A stretch of 64,000 nt of DNA, taken from NCBI GenBank assembly GCA_022829145.1, contig CM040755.1:18142063-18206062 (forward strand), given 5' to 3'. This document shows positions 24,102-36,739 of the stretch, piece after piece (within the stretch, counting starts at the first letter, position 1; each line of letters starts with the position of its first letter). This DNA is from Albula goreensis. Taxonomy: Eukaryota > Chordata > Actinopteri > Albuliformes > Albulidae. The notes below the pieces were generated by a model. It was not told the DNA's origin and did not search any database. It saw nothing but the letters and a program-made list of their open reading frames with translations. The position numbers were made by a program, and so were the translations under genes.

Positions 24102-24855
24102 GTAAGAGCTGGTTATGATTCACTACAAAACTTGTACATAAAGTTAACTGAACTCTGTGTTTGTTTTGCTCTCTGTGCTTTACTGAATTTACTGACTTGT
24201 TATATAAATGGATTATGACACAAATGAAACTTTTAATTAAGTGGCTGTGTTGTCTTGTCATATTATCTCCAATTCTCCGTTCACAGTGATCTGCATGTGC
24301 TTATATTTGTCTTGTTCTGTGAGCTGCAGAATTAGAGAGAGCTTGAGTTCAGTTGCCTATGTGGCTGTAGTCTGGCTGATGGTTAAGAAGTCCTGCCTCT
24401 CAAGTGGATTGCATACCGAAAATATGAAATGATGTGACAGAACTGCAGCAATATGAGAAAGACCTCTGCCAAACAGGAGGAGGGCTGTAATCTGAACTGA
24501 ACGGCCTGTCTCACAGTGTGAGTATCCAACTCTCTTCTCTGTGCTTTCTCTGGCAGATTTGGTGGATGCCTGTTAGTCTCCTCAAGTGATCCTTTCAGAC
24601 CATAGTTGATGTTTGGTGTTGACTTTGGTGGCATGAAAATTTAGGCTCAATACACCACCTCTTTTGGCATGAAACATCAAAGTCAAATTTACTTTCTTTG
24701 CTGGAACATTTCATTGTGTGAGTCAGTGTCATGGTTTGTTTAGCGGTTAAGCATACTGCACACCGCAGTTCATTTGTCCCATGGTTGTCCAGGCATACTG
24801 TGGGTCATACAGCATTAGGGCTCTCATCTTTTCTCTTCTCTTCAGCGAGGGGGTT

Positions 24856-27800
24856 ATGGCCTCAGAGAGCAGCATGAATGGAGGACAGAGTTTTTACACC
24901 AAACAGTCAGAGCCTGAAGCATGGAGAGGCAAAGCAACAGACAACAAACCTCTTTATCAACTGACTGAGACGGGAGCAAAGGTTGCTGACAGAAAGGGAT
25001 GCAGGACCCCATCTTTGTCCCAGGGCTCTACCACAGAATTCTCCAATGATTCTGGACTCAGCTGTCCAGAACCAGGCCAGTTTTTTGAAAACCATGAAAG
25101 TGAGGAAACCAATTTTTACATTATATTTGAAATTCAAATTATTGGAAGCATATGCATTGATCTAAGCCTTTTTACTTCTCATGCTGTCAGCTGCACAGTA
25201 ATCATTCCAGTGCAATTATCACTTCAAAGCTTTGTTAAGTGTGGAAGTATATTCTACAACAGGCAAGGTCATATATCCATGGCCACACAAGGAAGCTCAA
25301 GTGATAGCTTTACTGATTTTATCAAGTACATGCATCATACCTTACCATGTGAACCATTCTTTTCTGTTATGTCACTTCTCACATATGTAAAATCAAAATT
25401 ACCACTGCCACGTTATTGGCAAATAGAAGCAAGTCTTTTGTTTTGACTTATACACCTGTGTGACTTATATTAAAAATTACAGTGATGTATATTTTGAACA
25501 ATAGATGTGAGAATTTCAATAAAGTGGTACAGCTACCTTTGTGCTTCCTTGCAATGTGGTCCGTAAAGCTTGCCAATAATGATTCAGTGATCAGAGTTAA
25601 AATTGGTTTCATTTACATAGATTTGAGCCGATGTTCTGCCCAAAAAATGCAGATATCACCCAACTAACATGCTAAATCAGCTCATGCTTTTGCCTCAGGG
25701 GGATGGCCTAACAACCTTGACCACGGGGGTAGTTTTGGCGAAGATGCAAATTCTAGCAACGGGTTTTCAGAGGAGCACATACTCAACATCACGTTTGATG
25801 CATGTGACACAACGGGCAAAGGTAGAGTCTGCCACACTTGAGAGCAAAAGCTGAAGAGTACAAGTTTTTGCATGCAGTTTTAACATATCTGTTATTTCGG
25901 CCCCAGGAGAGGTTCAGGCCTCCAAAGTTATGCAGTACCTCCAGGACATGACGGCCCAGAGTCCTCACCAGGGAAAGTTGAAAACTTTGTATGACATGCT
26001 GGACCCTGAACAAAAAGACCATGCTGTGACCCGAGACACCTTCCACTCCACTATGAGGATGTGGATCGGCCAGTGCTGCCAGTCCAGGTGTGTCCCATCA
26101 GGGCCAAAAACAAACACTTCACATTTTCAATATTCATACTACTATTGTAATATTTGTTAAATATATTGTTATTTTCTTTGTATCAAGCTCAGCTGTCACT
26201 TGCTGTGACAGTAGTCAAAGTGGGTAGGAAATGCAAAAGGTTATGCCAATCAGATGTAATGAACAATTTTGTGGCAGACAGACAGTTTTTGTGAGTTATA
26301 CTAGGAAACTGGGGTTAGTCTCCCTACTCTTCCAACAACCCTGGAGCTTTCAATAACCCCTATCCAAAGGATGACAGCTGAGATGTGCCATTGGTTTTAA
26401 ATGGTCCTTGACAGCTCACAATGTTTGACTGAGTTATGTTATTCCATAACCTGGCCTTCTACTTTCTATATTTGTTTTTTCAGAGGACCATCCAAAGCCA
26501 TTAATTTAAAATGACAGGAATAATCAATTCATGTTAAGTAAATAAGAAGAATGGGGGAGAAGAAAAAAAAGCAATTGATGAAAACATAATATTATGCAGA
26601 ATAGATTTGAAGGAGTGCACACATTTTCCCGATCCTCTCTGTTATAGCGGTAGTTGTTTACGTGGATGTCTGTTCTGCCGTTGTCCCAAAATATTTAATT
26701 TACCCAAGCAACTATTAAACTGATTGTGGTCAGAAGTGAACAAATACCCCATTCATTCAGCATGCAGGAGGACTACTGCCTGACACAGAAATCCAGCCTC
26801 ACAATGGCTACTATAAATGGTGAGTTGCTTTTTCTGGTGGAGGATTTGAAAAAGGAATGTTTCAGATTCCAGTGCAATTTCATCTATAATTGTGTTCTGC
26901 TGCTAGGGAACGATGTCTCACCTTCTGAGTCTGAAACCGAGGCTGAGGGTGAGAATGAAACTGAGGCTGCGGCCGAAGCCAAGACCAAGGTGGAGTTTTC
27001 AAAGCGTGATGATGAGTGTTACTGGTCAGTGGTTTGCATTTACTCATAAAATGAATCAGGCTTATCTTTACTGTCTGTTCTTTTGTTGCTGTTACATTGG
27101 GAATAAAGCACTGGCAGCAGTTTAGCAATAGCCCAATCTCTTTTGTGTTTTAGCAGCTGAACATACTATTATACTGCATATCAAATCTGTCTTATTGTGT
27201 AAAAAAAATATTATACAAACATATTATCATAACATACTTACTAATTAAATTGGCAGGCATCTATATCTTGGGAGGTCTTACATTGGATTAGGTGTTATAG
27301 TGTAGAATATGAACGGCAGGTAAGAAGGTGCAATGTGGCCCAAAATGTGAACCACCATGCCTTACTTAGTTAAAATACAATGACCACTGTGTATTGCTCA
27401 TGCCTCTGGCTGATTCTAGCGAGTGGAAGGACCTGCTGAGCACAGTGGATGAGCTGAAGCATGCACGCCAGCGACTCAGCGAGCAGAACAGGAGCCTGCT
27501 GAGGAGCATGGCACAGAGCGAGGACACCAATCTGCAGCTCACCTTAGAGATTACTCAGCTCAGAGCCAAACTCCTCAGGTAATGCATGGTATAACCTGCA
27601 TGCAGGTCTGCACCCACCTGTCACTTTCCAGGACTTGTTGAGAGAGTTATGTAGCCAAACTTACATGTAAAAATGTTTTAGGAGGGAGATTTTATACCCT
27701 TTGCACATTTAGCATCCCTGTGACTGTGCACCACCATCTTTGTGACTGGCAATGATGGAACTTACCCCCCTCCACCAAGTAACACCTTTTGAAGAGTATT

Positions 27801-30800
27801 TTTGGGCATTTTTCCATGTTTGTACATGTCATTGTAATTCTTATGTTGTAATTTGTGGGCGGTTTTTCTGTTCACATGACATGCTACATTGGGCTATCAG
27901 CGCACAACGTGCAACGGTCAGAGCCAGGTCCCTGTCAGAAGAGCTGGATGAGGCTAGACGTGCCCTAAAGGAGAGCCAGGAGAGATTAGTCCAGGCCCAA
28001 GCCAGCACTTGCACCTTGGTAAGAGGGCCTTCAGAAGTGGAACTGTCAATGGGGTTAGAATGGAGATCTCCCTTGTTCTAAGACATATCTGAAAAGACTA
28101 GTGGTGGGAGAGCAAGTAATTATGCCACCAAGAAGGCTTAGCTATCTTATGTTATCAGTATCTCACTGATTTGAGCCAATCATTGTATTTTGCCATGGAG
28201 AGCATCCAAATATGTATGGTTGGAAACAATTCAGCAACTGAGCACTGTGGCTTCATCCCTTGCGTTTTGCAGTGTTCCATTTAATATAGTTATGACACAG
28301 TTTTATCTGAGCTGCAATCATTACATTAATATATTTATTTGTGTTGGTGTTACATGGAATTACTATTGTGGCATAGTGGTTAGCGCAGCCAGGCCCCACA
28401 TGGCCCCACATGGCTGCAGGTTTAAATCCAAGTGGAGCATAGTTTTTATGACTTTGGTAAAGTCTCCTGAAATTTTTTTGCCAAGAAAATACATATTATT
28501 GTTACACTATGAAACGGATACTCATGAGATCATTTTTTGGTAGTAACTGTAAATCTAAAGCATAGAAAATGCTTGAACTCTAAATATTAGTTGCATACTA
28601 ATTAGACCTAATCCTGGGACATGTTCATTGCAGATCAAAGAAAGTGAAAGCTTAAAAGCTCACATCAAACTGATTGAAGATGCGGTAAGGTGGATACATT
28701 GGTGTACGCTTCCTTCTTCCACCCTCTGTTCAGTGTTTATATATCACTTAATTATTGTGTTTATTGCCTGTACTGTATGTATCATATTTTCTTTTCCAAG
28801 TGATGTAAAACAGTCATCTACTGAAGAGACATTAAATGCAGTCTGTGCTGTTGGTAATAATGAATGCTGTGATGACAGAATGAAAGATTCTCCCACGAGA
28901 GGACTTGTGAAGAAAGCCGTGTCGTTAAGTTGATGAGAATGAATGCTGAAATGAGGGTGAGTTCAGTTGTCTATGAATGAATAGGTCTACAAACATGAAT
29001 ACAAACTGAGTGAACATAGAAATTCAGACTCAGGAATCAACATTCTTATTTACAAAGCATAAAAAATGTCAAACACTGTGAATCATTGAAGCAAACTCTC
29101 CACTTCTGATTGCCTGCAGGAGGAGCTTGATGAAACACTTACCTTGCTGGCTGAAAAAGATAACAGCATCTGTAAGGTGAGATGAAATATGAGCACATGC
29201 AACATATAGTTCCTACTAAGACTGTTTAAAATGTGTTATGGTGCACTGAGAATATTTATGTCTTTCTAATCTTCCCTGTCTCTCCATTAAAGAAAGTTAA
29301 ATTCATTGATGAGCTGAAGATCTCCCATCTTGAGAATCTGCGTATCATTGAGGTATCAGATCTGCACTTATCTGCTCTTGTTTTTAATTGTGTTTTATTT
29401 TTAACCTAGGTTGTTGTTGTTAATTTTCTCCTTAGCTAGTCTGTACGGGAGTCCTGATCTATTCGGTCACTTTTGGCACTTGGGACTTCACCCCTCTCTA
29501 GGATTGTCTTTGCACTTTTTGTACCATTCATATGCACTTTGTCTTGTAAGTCACTCTGGGTAAGACCATCTAACAAATGCCTTTAATGTAATGTAATGTA
29601 AAAATCAACCAAAATATGTGAAGCAGTTTCTCATGGTGCACCACTGTCATGGAGGGAAATGGAGGGAATGTCTCCTTAAGAATTTATCTATTTTCATATA
29701 AAGAACCCATTGTCAAAATCATCCTTCTGAGGTATTGCAAACACATTGCTGCTCTCTAGATTTTTAAAAGTGTGCTGTTTTGTCTGTCTGCTTCTGAAGG
29801 GGCTGCAGCTAGAGTTGATGCGGTTGCAGGATAACTCACGACAGGAACTCCTGAGGTAGACAATACATGCTAATTGTATGTTAATCTCCTTCTAACTGTG
29901 AGCTATTTGGCATGTGGAAAGCCACATATCCATTCAAACAACTGACTCCCAGCAATGTTGTAATGTCCTAAATCATTTCTTAACTTGGAGAGCATAAACC
30001 TCTGAGAAATTTGCTTTCACTTGTCTTGAGATAAAATCAAATCAAAAGTGAGTATGGCTCAGTGAACTGTTGAATCACTGAGATGTGAACTCATCACAAA
30101 TCTAAGTCATTTGGTACCCTGACATGTTCATAACTGAAAGTCACCAAAATGTGCAATGCATTGAATCATTTATTGATGGAAATTATTACCTACGTCACTG
30201 TTGCCTCATGTTTTAAACAGATTTTTACATTGCTCTTAGTCATAAATCTGAGTTTGAATTAGCATGTACTGAACTTTTGTATGCTGAAATATGATCAGAC
30301 CACTCTTATTTCCTGCACATCTCAGTGACCTTATATATTTGACTTCTTTTGCACTTATTTTCAGTGCTCTCTTTCAACAGTGCAAACATGTGGCATAATT
30401 GTAGAAAAGACAGTATTATATTTAATAACCTGTACATAATTTTTTTGAAAACCCAGATTCTTGTGATATCTGAGACAGGGCAAAATTCATTTTATAGTAT
30501 GTAGAAATGTAACTAAATACAACAGCATCCTAATGGATACAATCTATTAGTACATAACTGATGTCACACAATTTTGAAACAAACACAGCAGCAGTTACTC
30601 AAGATAATGGACTCTGCTTTGTCTCTTGTGCTATGACTTTGACCATTTAAACAGATGCCTCAGTATTGCACTTTTTTATCACTGACAGGTATTATGAAAT
30701 GGAATGACTCATTTTAGAGCACACAGTTTTATCTGCTACATCCCATTACATATTATGATCAATGGATTGGTCAGTTCATAACTGAGAGGTTCTGTTCACG

Positions 30801-33800
30801 CAGTAGGTAAATTAGGGTCACAGTCTTTTTTAACTTAGCTTTAGCCTTTTGCATTTAATAGATGTTTCCCTGGTTACAGATTTTGTGTACTAGACCTCGT
30901 TTTCTGAGACTGGGTGGATATGACAAAGTCACAAAGACACAAGTTAAGGGTGTAAACCTGTGGATGACTTATGTGTCTCTGTTATTGACAGGTTTGACAT
31001 GTGCACAGTTGACCCTCAGAGTCCCCAAGGAGGATGCAATCCTGTCTCTCAAACCCTATCTCTTCAGTCTGAAATTCAGGAGACACAGAAGGTCCAGGCC
31101 CTCACACAGTCATGAGCCACTCATCCATTTAGCACAACTCACTATTTGGCCAAGTTGGCCATCTCTGTAGCAGTAATTACTGGGGTTGTGTCTATGCTCC
31201 ATGTGGATATTTCTGGAAATACCTTTTTATATAAATGCATGGTCATAGACAAGCTTTTTACAAGCAACGAATAATCAGAAAAATTAAATGTGTGAAATTT
31301 TATCGCCCTTTTATCACAAACACTGAGTTCTAACATGAAAAGCTTTCTTACAGTGGTGCTTGGATAGCCTCTGCAATGTCACCCTCCCAATTTCTCTCAA
31401 TAGGGAGGGAATATTGAGGGGGGGAATAGTCCAATCTGCGGCCTCTTACCTCAGTACAAACAAAGAGTCAACTTCCAGGGAATTCCACACCAGATAAGGT
31501 CCTTGGAGTTTGTCTCGCTCTTCCGCAGCCAGCATGGAGAGGTGGTAAGGAAGCATGCATGCACAGCACCCCCGTGTCCAATTGCAGAAGCCCATGAGAG
31601 ATGGATAAGTGGCTTTGATGGTGGAGAGCCTTGTATTCAGCACAGTCCACCCACAGCTGTACCATATTACCCACCCAAATCCATCCAGCTCTGAAAGAGC
31701 AATTGTGGCCTGGCGCTTCTCCGTTGGCTGGCGCCATTGATCAGTGGTTCTGAGCCCAGAGTTTACTGTTCAAGAGGTAGCATCATTTCAGCCCCTGTTT
31801 TACACAGGTCACATCCATTTTTACCTTGGCAGCAAGCAAATATCATATCATAACAATATTTATGATAGAATTAAGATTAGAAATTAGGCAATGGTCAAAA
31901 TCAGGGAAGCATAATTCCCACATGAAAAACAACTGCTGTTGCCTTGGCTAATGTATTTTTCATACCCACAGTAAATATACCCACACCATAATGCATAAAA
32001 CTGTTGTTTTGATCATATGTGTCATGCATAAATGTGTAACGTAATTCTTGATATGAGGTCTTGATTTTATGACATTTTTCTTAATGATATTTAGGGTAAT
32101 CTTGCAGGCAGTGCTGTTGATTTACAAGAGAAAGTCTTCCTCCAATCCCAGCAGCTGCAGGCAAGCACCAAGCAACACCTAGCAAATGTGTATGTGAGTT
32201 TATTTTGCTTGAGTTTAATGGCAGAATTTTTCACTTAAATTGATTATCATAAATTATCCTTCATCTGCAACTTAAGGCACCTGGTGGAAAGTTAGTTTTG
32301 ACATTGCTTCAAGTGTTATATATTTTCATGTGAGAGATAGAAACACTACATATGTTGAGAGGTGATGTTTGGCTGAGGTCACATTAACTTCATAACGGTC
32401 AGAGTATCCACATACAGTCAGCCACGTACTGATATTAGCCAATCAAAAACCATTGTACGTCACTATGACTGATCATAAAATCATGAAACATTGATAGCAG
32501 ATGATGGTTCTACCCATTTTCAGGCTCTTGAGACCTCATTCACACGTCACTATCTCTGAAGTGTTAAACCTGTGGTGTAACCTTGGTCGTGTTTTCCAGG
32601 GAGAGGGAGCTGGAGCTGCAGAGGGATCTGCGGGAGGAGGTGGAGGGGAAGCTGGAGGAGGCAAACAGGCAGACTGAAATGGCAAAAAAGACTGCTGCCA
32701 TCAACTGGTGGAGAGCCCTTAAGGTGGAAGAGGACAGGACCAAGGCCCAGGAGGAAGCGTCCCAGGCCAGCCACTCCCGTGACAAGGCCATGGAGAGGTT
32801 GCAGAAGGCTGAGGCCACTGTCCAGGAGCTGCAGGACAAGGTGCACTGCCTACAGGCGGCACTGAGAACTACCTCCCAGCAAACTGGGAATGATGAGGAG
32901 AGGGAGGCAGCTTTTCCAAAAGTAGATGCAAGCCACCAATCCAAGCGGAAGGATGTTGGTGTCGCCACCGATCCCATGGAGGAGTCAGTTGGATGTGCAG
33001 CAGATGGGCAGGGCCAGGGGTGGGACTCAGCCGCAGAGAGGGCAATGGAAACATGGAGAAAAGTGGAGGCCATGGTGAACCACGCAGTGAAGGCTGTGGA
33101 CCTGCTCCATGTGAGTGAGGGGCGGATCCGCCAGGCAAGGGAGAGGGTGGAGGCTGCCTCGGAGAGAGTGGAGCGGGTTCTGAGCAAGGCTGCAGATGCA
33201 GAGGCCAAGCTCAGTGAGGTGGAGACCAGAATTCTAGAAAAGCCAGAGGTACCTACTTTCTTCCTGAGGACCTGGTGAACCATACATACCAGTATATTAG
33301 TGTAAATGTCACTCAGTTGTTGTTCTAATCTGCAATACTATCAGCCATCACTAATTTGAATTCAGGGAGTAAGAATGGAAATGATAGACAGCACTGCCAT
33401 TGTTTAATAAACTAATTTGGGCAAACAATCAATAGCTGGTCACAAGATGCAGAGGGCTGTTCTTTTCCATGCCAAGCCGGTACATTGGAAATATAATTAC
33501 TATATGTAGAAAGTAACAGTTCTGTGCTGTTCCTATACCCTATATTTTCACCTCAGGTCTTTTTTCAGTGAACTTCAAATGATTTATACATTTCTCCAAA
33601 GACTTCTGTTTTACATCAGCTTTTTCTCTATTGGATGTACTCTTGCCTTAGGGCAGTGTTTTACAGGATGTTGTAAATTTTCAGTAGGCAGTGCTGGTGA
33701 ATAAATGTGTTCAATGCTGTTCTCAAGCCCACAGGTCCCAGTCAGTTGGCTGACCAGGGGTCAGCAGGTATGGCCTTCTCCAAGCCCAGGAGCAAAGAGA

Positions 33801-36305
33801 GACCATGGAACCCCACTGAGCTGGAGTCAGTGAGTCAGTTCTTCCAGGTCCATCCAGGTCACACGCCAAACGGTACTGTCCAATGAACACCTGTGCACTA
33901 GTCACAACCGTTTTTTTTTTTATTCAAGCACCAGATGTTAGAGAATCTGAGACAGCTTGATAACAGTGGCAAAAGGCCCTGTTTGCTGATGTGCCTTCCC
34001 CTCTACTTCCTGTTATGACCACAGGGACCACTGCAGCCTGATGACTCTGGCTGTGGTCCAAACCCCAAACCATCTCCTTCTCCCTCCCTCTCTCTCTCCC
34101 CTTTTCTGTCAGATTTGTTTTTCTTGAAGTACCAGAGGAGGCCTTTGAGAACAAAAAAGAAACCATAAAATCACTTTGTCTTGTGACGAATAAAACTGAT
34201 CAGCAGCTCCTTGCTTTTAATCAATTGAGTCATTACTGCTTTCCGCTGCACATCAAATAACTGTAAGTATGACAAAGACACTGGGTAACATTAAATCATT
34301 TTTATTGCAACAAAATGGCCTTTAATAACAATGTATTTGTATGTGATTTTAATGTAGTATTTTAATTAATGTAATTTAACATTAGGAGCACTGAGGAAGA
34401 GCTGCTGCATTAGATGCAGGCTTGTAAAAAGTTCTCTGCTTATGGCTAACATTTATTTAATTTACCAACTTTGATAATCACTTGAAATGCTCAAGTTTGG
34501 GATGAATACAAAAATAAGGCTAACTTCTCCCCTGTCTGTGCCTGGCTACCACTGAAACATGCAGTGTGTTTATATCAACATTTACATGCGTAAACAGCTT
34601 AACGTAGTTAGCAGAAAAGCTACACTGGTCACCTCCCTGTGGCATGGCTTTCTGCTTTCACCAGTTGTGAAAAGCTAGTAACAATAACGCTGACTCATGA
34701 TGTCTGCTCTGTGCCCTAATCGGTCTGTTGGTTTATCTACACTCAGGAGATAAAACCAAAAGTATTTTACAGTAGTCTATTAAATATTTCCTTGATTTTT
34801 TTTTTGTATCACATGACCCTTGCTTGCTTTTCTTGTACAGCCAAAGGATTGTATATAGGACATAGTTTTGGCTTTATTACATGAGAAATATGTAGATAAA
34901 ATACCATGCATCGTGTATTCATTGTTATGCCAAAGCACTGAATGTGCAAACCATTTACTGGCTCTTAATTGTATATTTAGTTAAAAAAATAGTGTACTGC
35001 AAATATCTTAGTTGTAACAATGTTACAGTGTTGTTATAGTGAAGGGTGCTGTATTTATTCAATTTGGAAGTTTTAACTGACATATTAGCTAATTCAGTAT
35101 TAGCAACATGCTTACTGATTGCCGTAACCTAGTACTTCAGAAAACTAGTTTAACATTGAATATATATATCAATCAATCATGATAACTTGACAAATGTATT
35201 GTACACTTTGATATGAATATTAGAGATTTTGTAGATGTGTGAGTAGAATATTTTGCCATAAACTTGAATTCAGTATCAGCAGACAGATCTGACATCTCTT
35301 AAGTTGATGTGCAGCTGCGTCAAAGAGAAAGTATCCAAAAATAGTCTCTCTAATAAGCACTTAGTGTATTTGGTTTCTGAAGCAAGGAAACACCTTAGCT
35401 ACAATTGGACAGTATGCAAATTAATATGTAGTAGATATAAAAAGCAGAAGTAGCACAGAGTACAAGATTTCCATAGCTGGTTTAGCAATAAGAAAGCCCA
35501 CAAGTTACTCTCACTTCCTACATGGTGTATGTGTGAAAGCTAATGTTGAATTAGCTTTCCCACATGGCATGAACATCTGGATAGCTTATAGAGTATCCTT
35601 GTTGAAACTTCTTTGGAATAAAGCCTATTACTGCAGCTCCAACTTTACCTTCTTTATCTTCTTTCATGCTTAATGGCAGTACGACTTGTTTCCATATAAA
35701 ACAGAAAAACTGTAAAATTACACAATGAAGAATGTCTGCAATTTGTAAACCTCGGCTTGAATTTACCTAATGAAAATGTATAAGTAATATAAGTTTTTTT
35801 ATTTAAACAGCAGGTTCTTTGACTGCTGTAGATTTGATGTGTGTGTATGTGTGTGTACGCATGTGTGTTTGTCTGTCGTACTTTTGCATGCGTGCGTCAT
35901 TCAATGCAACGGAGCCATCACCACATTTATGAGCCTCTCAAAAGTGGATGACACAAAGAGGAAGCTGTGTGTGGCAACTGAGTTTGGGCAGAGATCTGTG
36001 CCACATGCACATGGTTGCCTGGTTATTGTTGCCTGGTTATTATATATGCAAAGAGGGTAAAAAAGATGCTGTTGCTGTCTCAAAATGTATGCATAGCCCT
36101 TGTGTGCTGCCCAGGCCCCTGGGCCACTTCAGTGCATCAGCCTCTGAAGATGCTTCATGTTTGTGGATTTCAGTAACAGCAGCTGATTTGCATGGCCATT
36201 GGACCTCATGCAAATTGACCCTGTCTTTCCGTTTTCGCATCTCGTTTCATTCAAACAGGTGGGATCATTTCTCCTGGTGCAGGAGGAGGCAACTGCTGCA
36301 CAGAG
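24856..36305 (+). CDS. KASH5-like EF-hand and coiled-coil protein; possibly the N-terminal half of a long irag1
   Basis: KASH5 is a dynein-activating adaptor whose EF-hand region binds dynein light intermediate chain (family knowledge). Exons in continuous phase: 24856-25099, 25699-25821, 25907-26087, 26761-26819, 26907-27024, 27420-27578, 27901-28018, 28634-28684, 28879-28956, 29120-29176, 29293-29352, 29800-29855, 30992-31091, 32095-32189, 32600-33248, 33746-33857, 36259-36305 (769 codons). The start is MASESSMNGG, after an acceptor at 24845. Residues about 103-180 (EEHILNITFDACDTTGKGE ... MRMWIGQCCQ) align with the human KASH5 EF-hand (EEQILNSTFEACD ... MRDWIAACQ). An acidic linker spans about 203-241. 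Coiled coil at 243-435 matches the KASH5 coiled-coil family; further coils reach 716. No transmembrane segment and no PPPX ending are visible. The last two exons are the least certain (donor 33858 and the bridge to irag1). Alternatives: a separate tandem gene ending at 34168, or a pseudogene (unlikely, as the frame is clean). Confidence 0.78.
25100..25698 (+). other. Intron, nothing recognised
   Basis: The open frame from the preceding exon reads on past the GTGAGG donor, but downstream codons lose composition and the next exon joins in phase, so this is taken as intron. Confidence 0.6.
28366..28440 (+). mobile_element. tRNA-derived SINE head in an intron
   Basis: A-box-like TGGCATAGTGG (28369-28379) and B-box-like GGTTTAAATCC (28419-28429) give the pol III promoter spacing of a fish tRNA-derived SINE. 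The two are separated by a local 10-bp duplication (CCCCACATGG twice). The right border is unclear. Confidence 0.55.
29455..29601 (+). mobile_element. 3' end of an L2-type (UnaL2-like) LINE or its partner SINE
   Basis: Ends GTAAGTCACTCTGGGTAAGA followed by a CTAACAAATG segment and TAATGTAATGTAATGTA, i.e. TGTAA repeats. This stem-loop plus TGTAA tail is the known 3' hallmark of UnaL2-type fish LINEs and the SINEs they mobilise. The left border is uncertain. Confidence 0.6.
29856..30991 (+). other. Intron, nothing recognised
   Basis: AT-rich intron between coiled-coil exons. No exon, RNA or repeat structure was identified. Confidence 0.55.
31092..32094 (+). other. Intron with a GC-richer block of unknown origin
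   Basis: The left splice donor (AAG then GTCCAG) is weak but keeps phase. Positions 31440-31745 are GC-richer than the rest and carry overlapping antisense open frames of 89 and 65 codons. I do not recognise a protein in either; it may be a fragment of a dispersed repeat. Confidence 0.45.
34025..34168 (+). other. Possible alternative last exon of the KASH5-like transcript
   Basis: An acceptor (CCACAG) at 34024 is followed by a frame GPLQPDDSGCGPNPKPSPSP continuing Ser/Leu-rich to a basic end (RRPLRTKKKP) and stop at 34166-34168. It is in phase with a donor at 33848. An AATAAA follows 21 nt after the stop. The product would have no clear membrane anchor. Support is splice phase and the nearby poly-A signal only. 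Confidence 0.4.
34189..34194 (+). terminator. Poly-A signal after the KASH5-like exons
   Basis: AATAAA placed just after the possible last exon. It could end a short transcript before the irag1 exons; chance occurrence in AT-rich DNA cannot be excluded. Confidence 0.4.
34195..36258 (+). other. Intron or intergenic DNA, nothing recognised
   Basis: AT-rich (35-37% GC by eye), with no exon-like frame or recognised repeat apart from a short GT-rich stretch at 35838-35870. Confidence 0.5.
36259..36305 (+). other. 47-nt candidate exon bridging the KASH5-like exons to irag1
   Basis: Acceptor TCATTCAAACAG and donor AGAG then GTAAGC are good. Entered in phase 1 from the donor at 33858, it reads GGIISPGAGGGNCCTE and leaves in phase 0, which is what the first irag1 exon at 42355 needs. 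In its other open frame it reads VGSFLLVQEEATAAQ, but that leaves in the wrong phase. Also included in the CDS entry above. Confidence 0.45.
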
Positions 36306-36739
36306 GTAAGCCCAGAACTGTAAAACCTTGGTGTGCTTTAATCAGGTGGATTGGATAAAAAAATATACAGAAATAGTTTTTATTGTATTTTGTGAAAAAT
36401 ATATTGAAATATTGAAATAATTACACTGAAAATGGTGGCATCTGGTCTTTTTACAGAAGATGAAATGTACCTTGCTTGATTTTACCTCAAAGCTTGTTAA
36501 AGTGTTTGTCACCGTGGGGCATTAAAGTTTTAAGATGCACTATAATTGATAATTGTCTTCATGGCTTACAATGCATTTAAATATTCTATACAGATATACA
36601 TGTGTGTACACCTACATGTAATGTATTTTGGTTTTATATATTCTTCAGCTTCAATTGTGCAGCCTCTGATCAGGTCTGACCATATGCGCTAATGCTGGCT
36701 GCCTGCAGCTGGGAGTTTAATATCTCCTTTGATGCAGTG

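Noticed and set aside
24727-24800. Possible further SINE head (TTTAGCGGTTAAGCAT)
   Set aside because: A-box-like only; no convincing B box or tail.
24781-24855. Upstream Met at 24781 as the protein start
   Set aside because: The frame crosses a strong acceptor at 24844-24845, so the upstream part is probably intron; Met 24856 is the first after it.
25100-25446. Read-through extension of the first KASH5-like exon to codon 221
   Set aside because: It passes a good GTGAGG donor, loses codon character, and the next exon joins in phase from 25099 to match the KASH5 EF-hand region.
28369-28429. Possible tRNA gene (A and B boxes)
   Set aside because: The sequence does not fold into a full cloverleaf with an anticodon arm, and carries a local duplication; it fits a SINE head. 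The same holds for the heads at 40.98 and 63.9 kb.
32564-33283. 239-codon open frame on the minus strand
   Set aside because: Exact shadow of the 649-nt coiled-coil exon 32600-33248, whose + strand frame has splice sites and the expected heptad-like composition.
33735-33857. Acceptor at 33734 for the last KASH5-like exon
   Set aside because: It puts the reading frame into a stop within the exon; the acceptor 11 nt downstream at 33745 keeps the frame open.
34025-34168. KASH transmembrane domain in the last exon near 34.1 kb
   Set aside because: The Ser/Leu run (SPSPSLSLSPFLSDLFFL) is too short and polar for a membrane span, and there is no PPPX ending.
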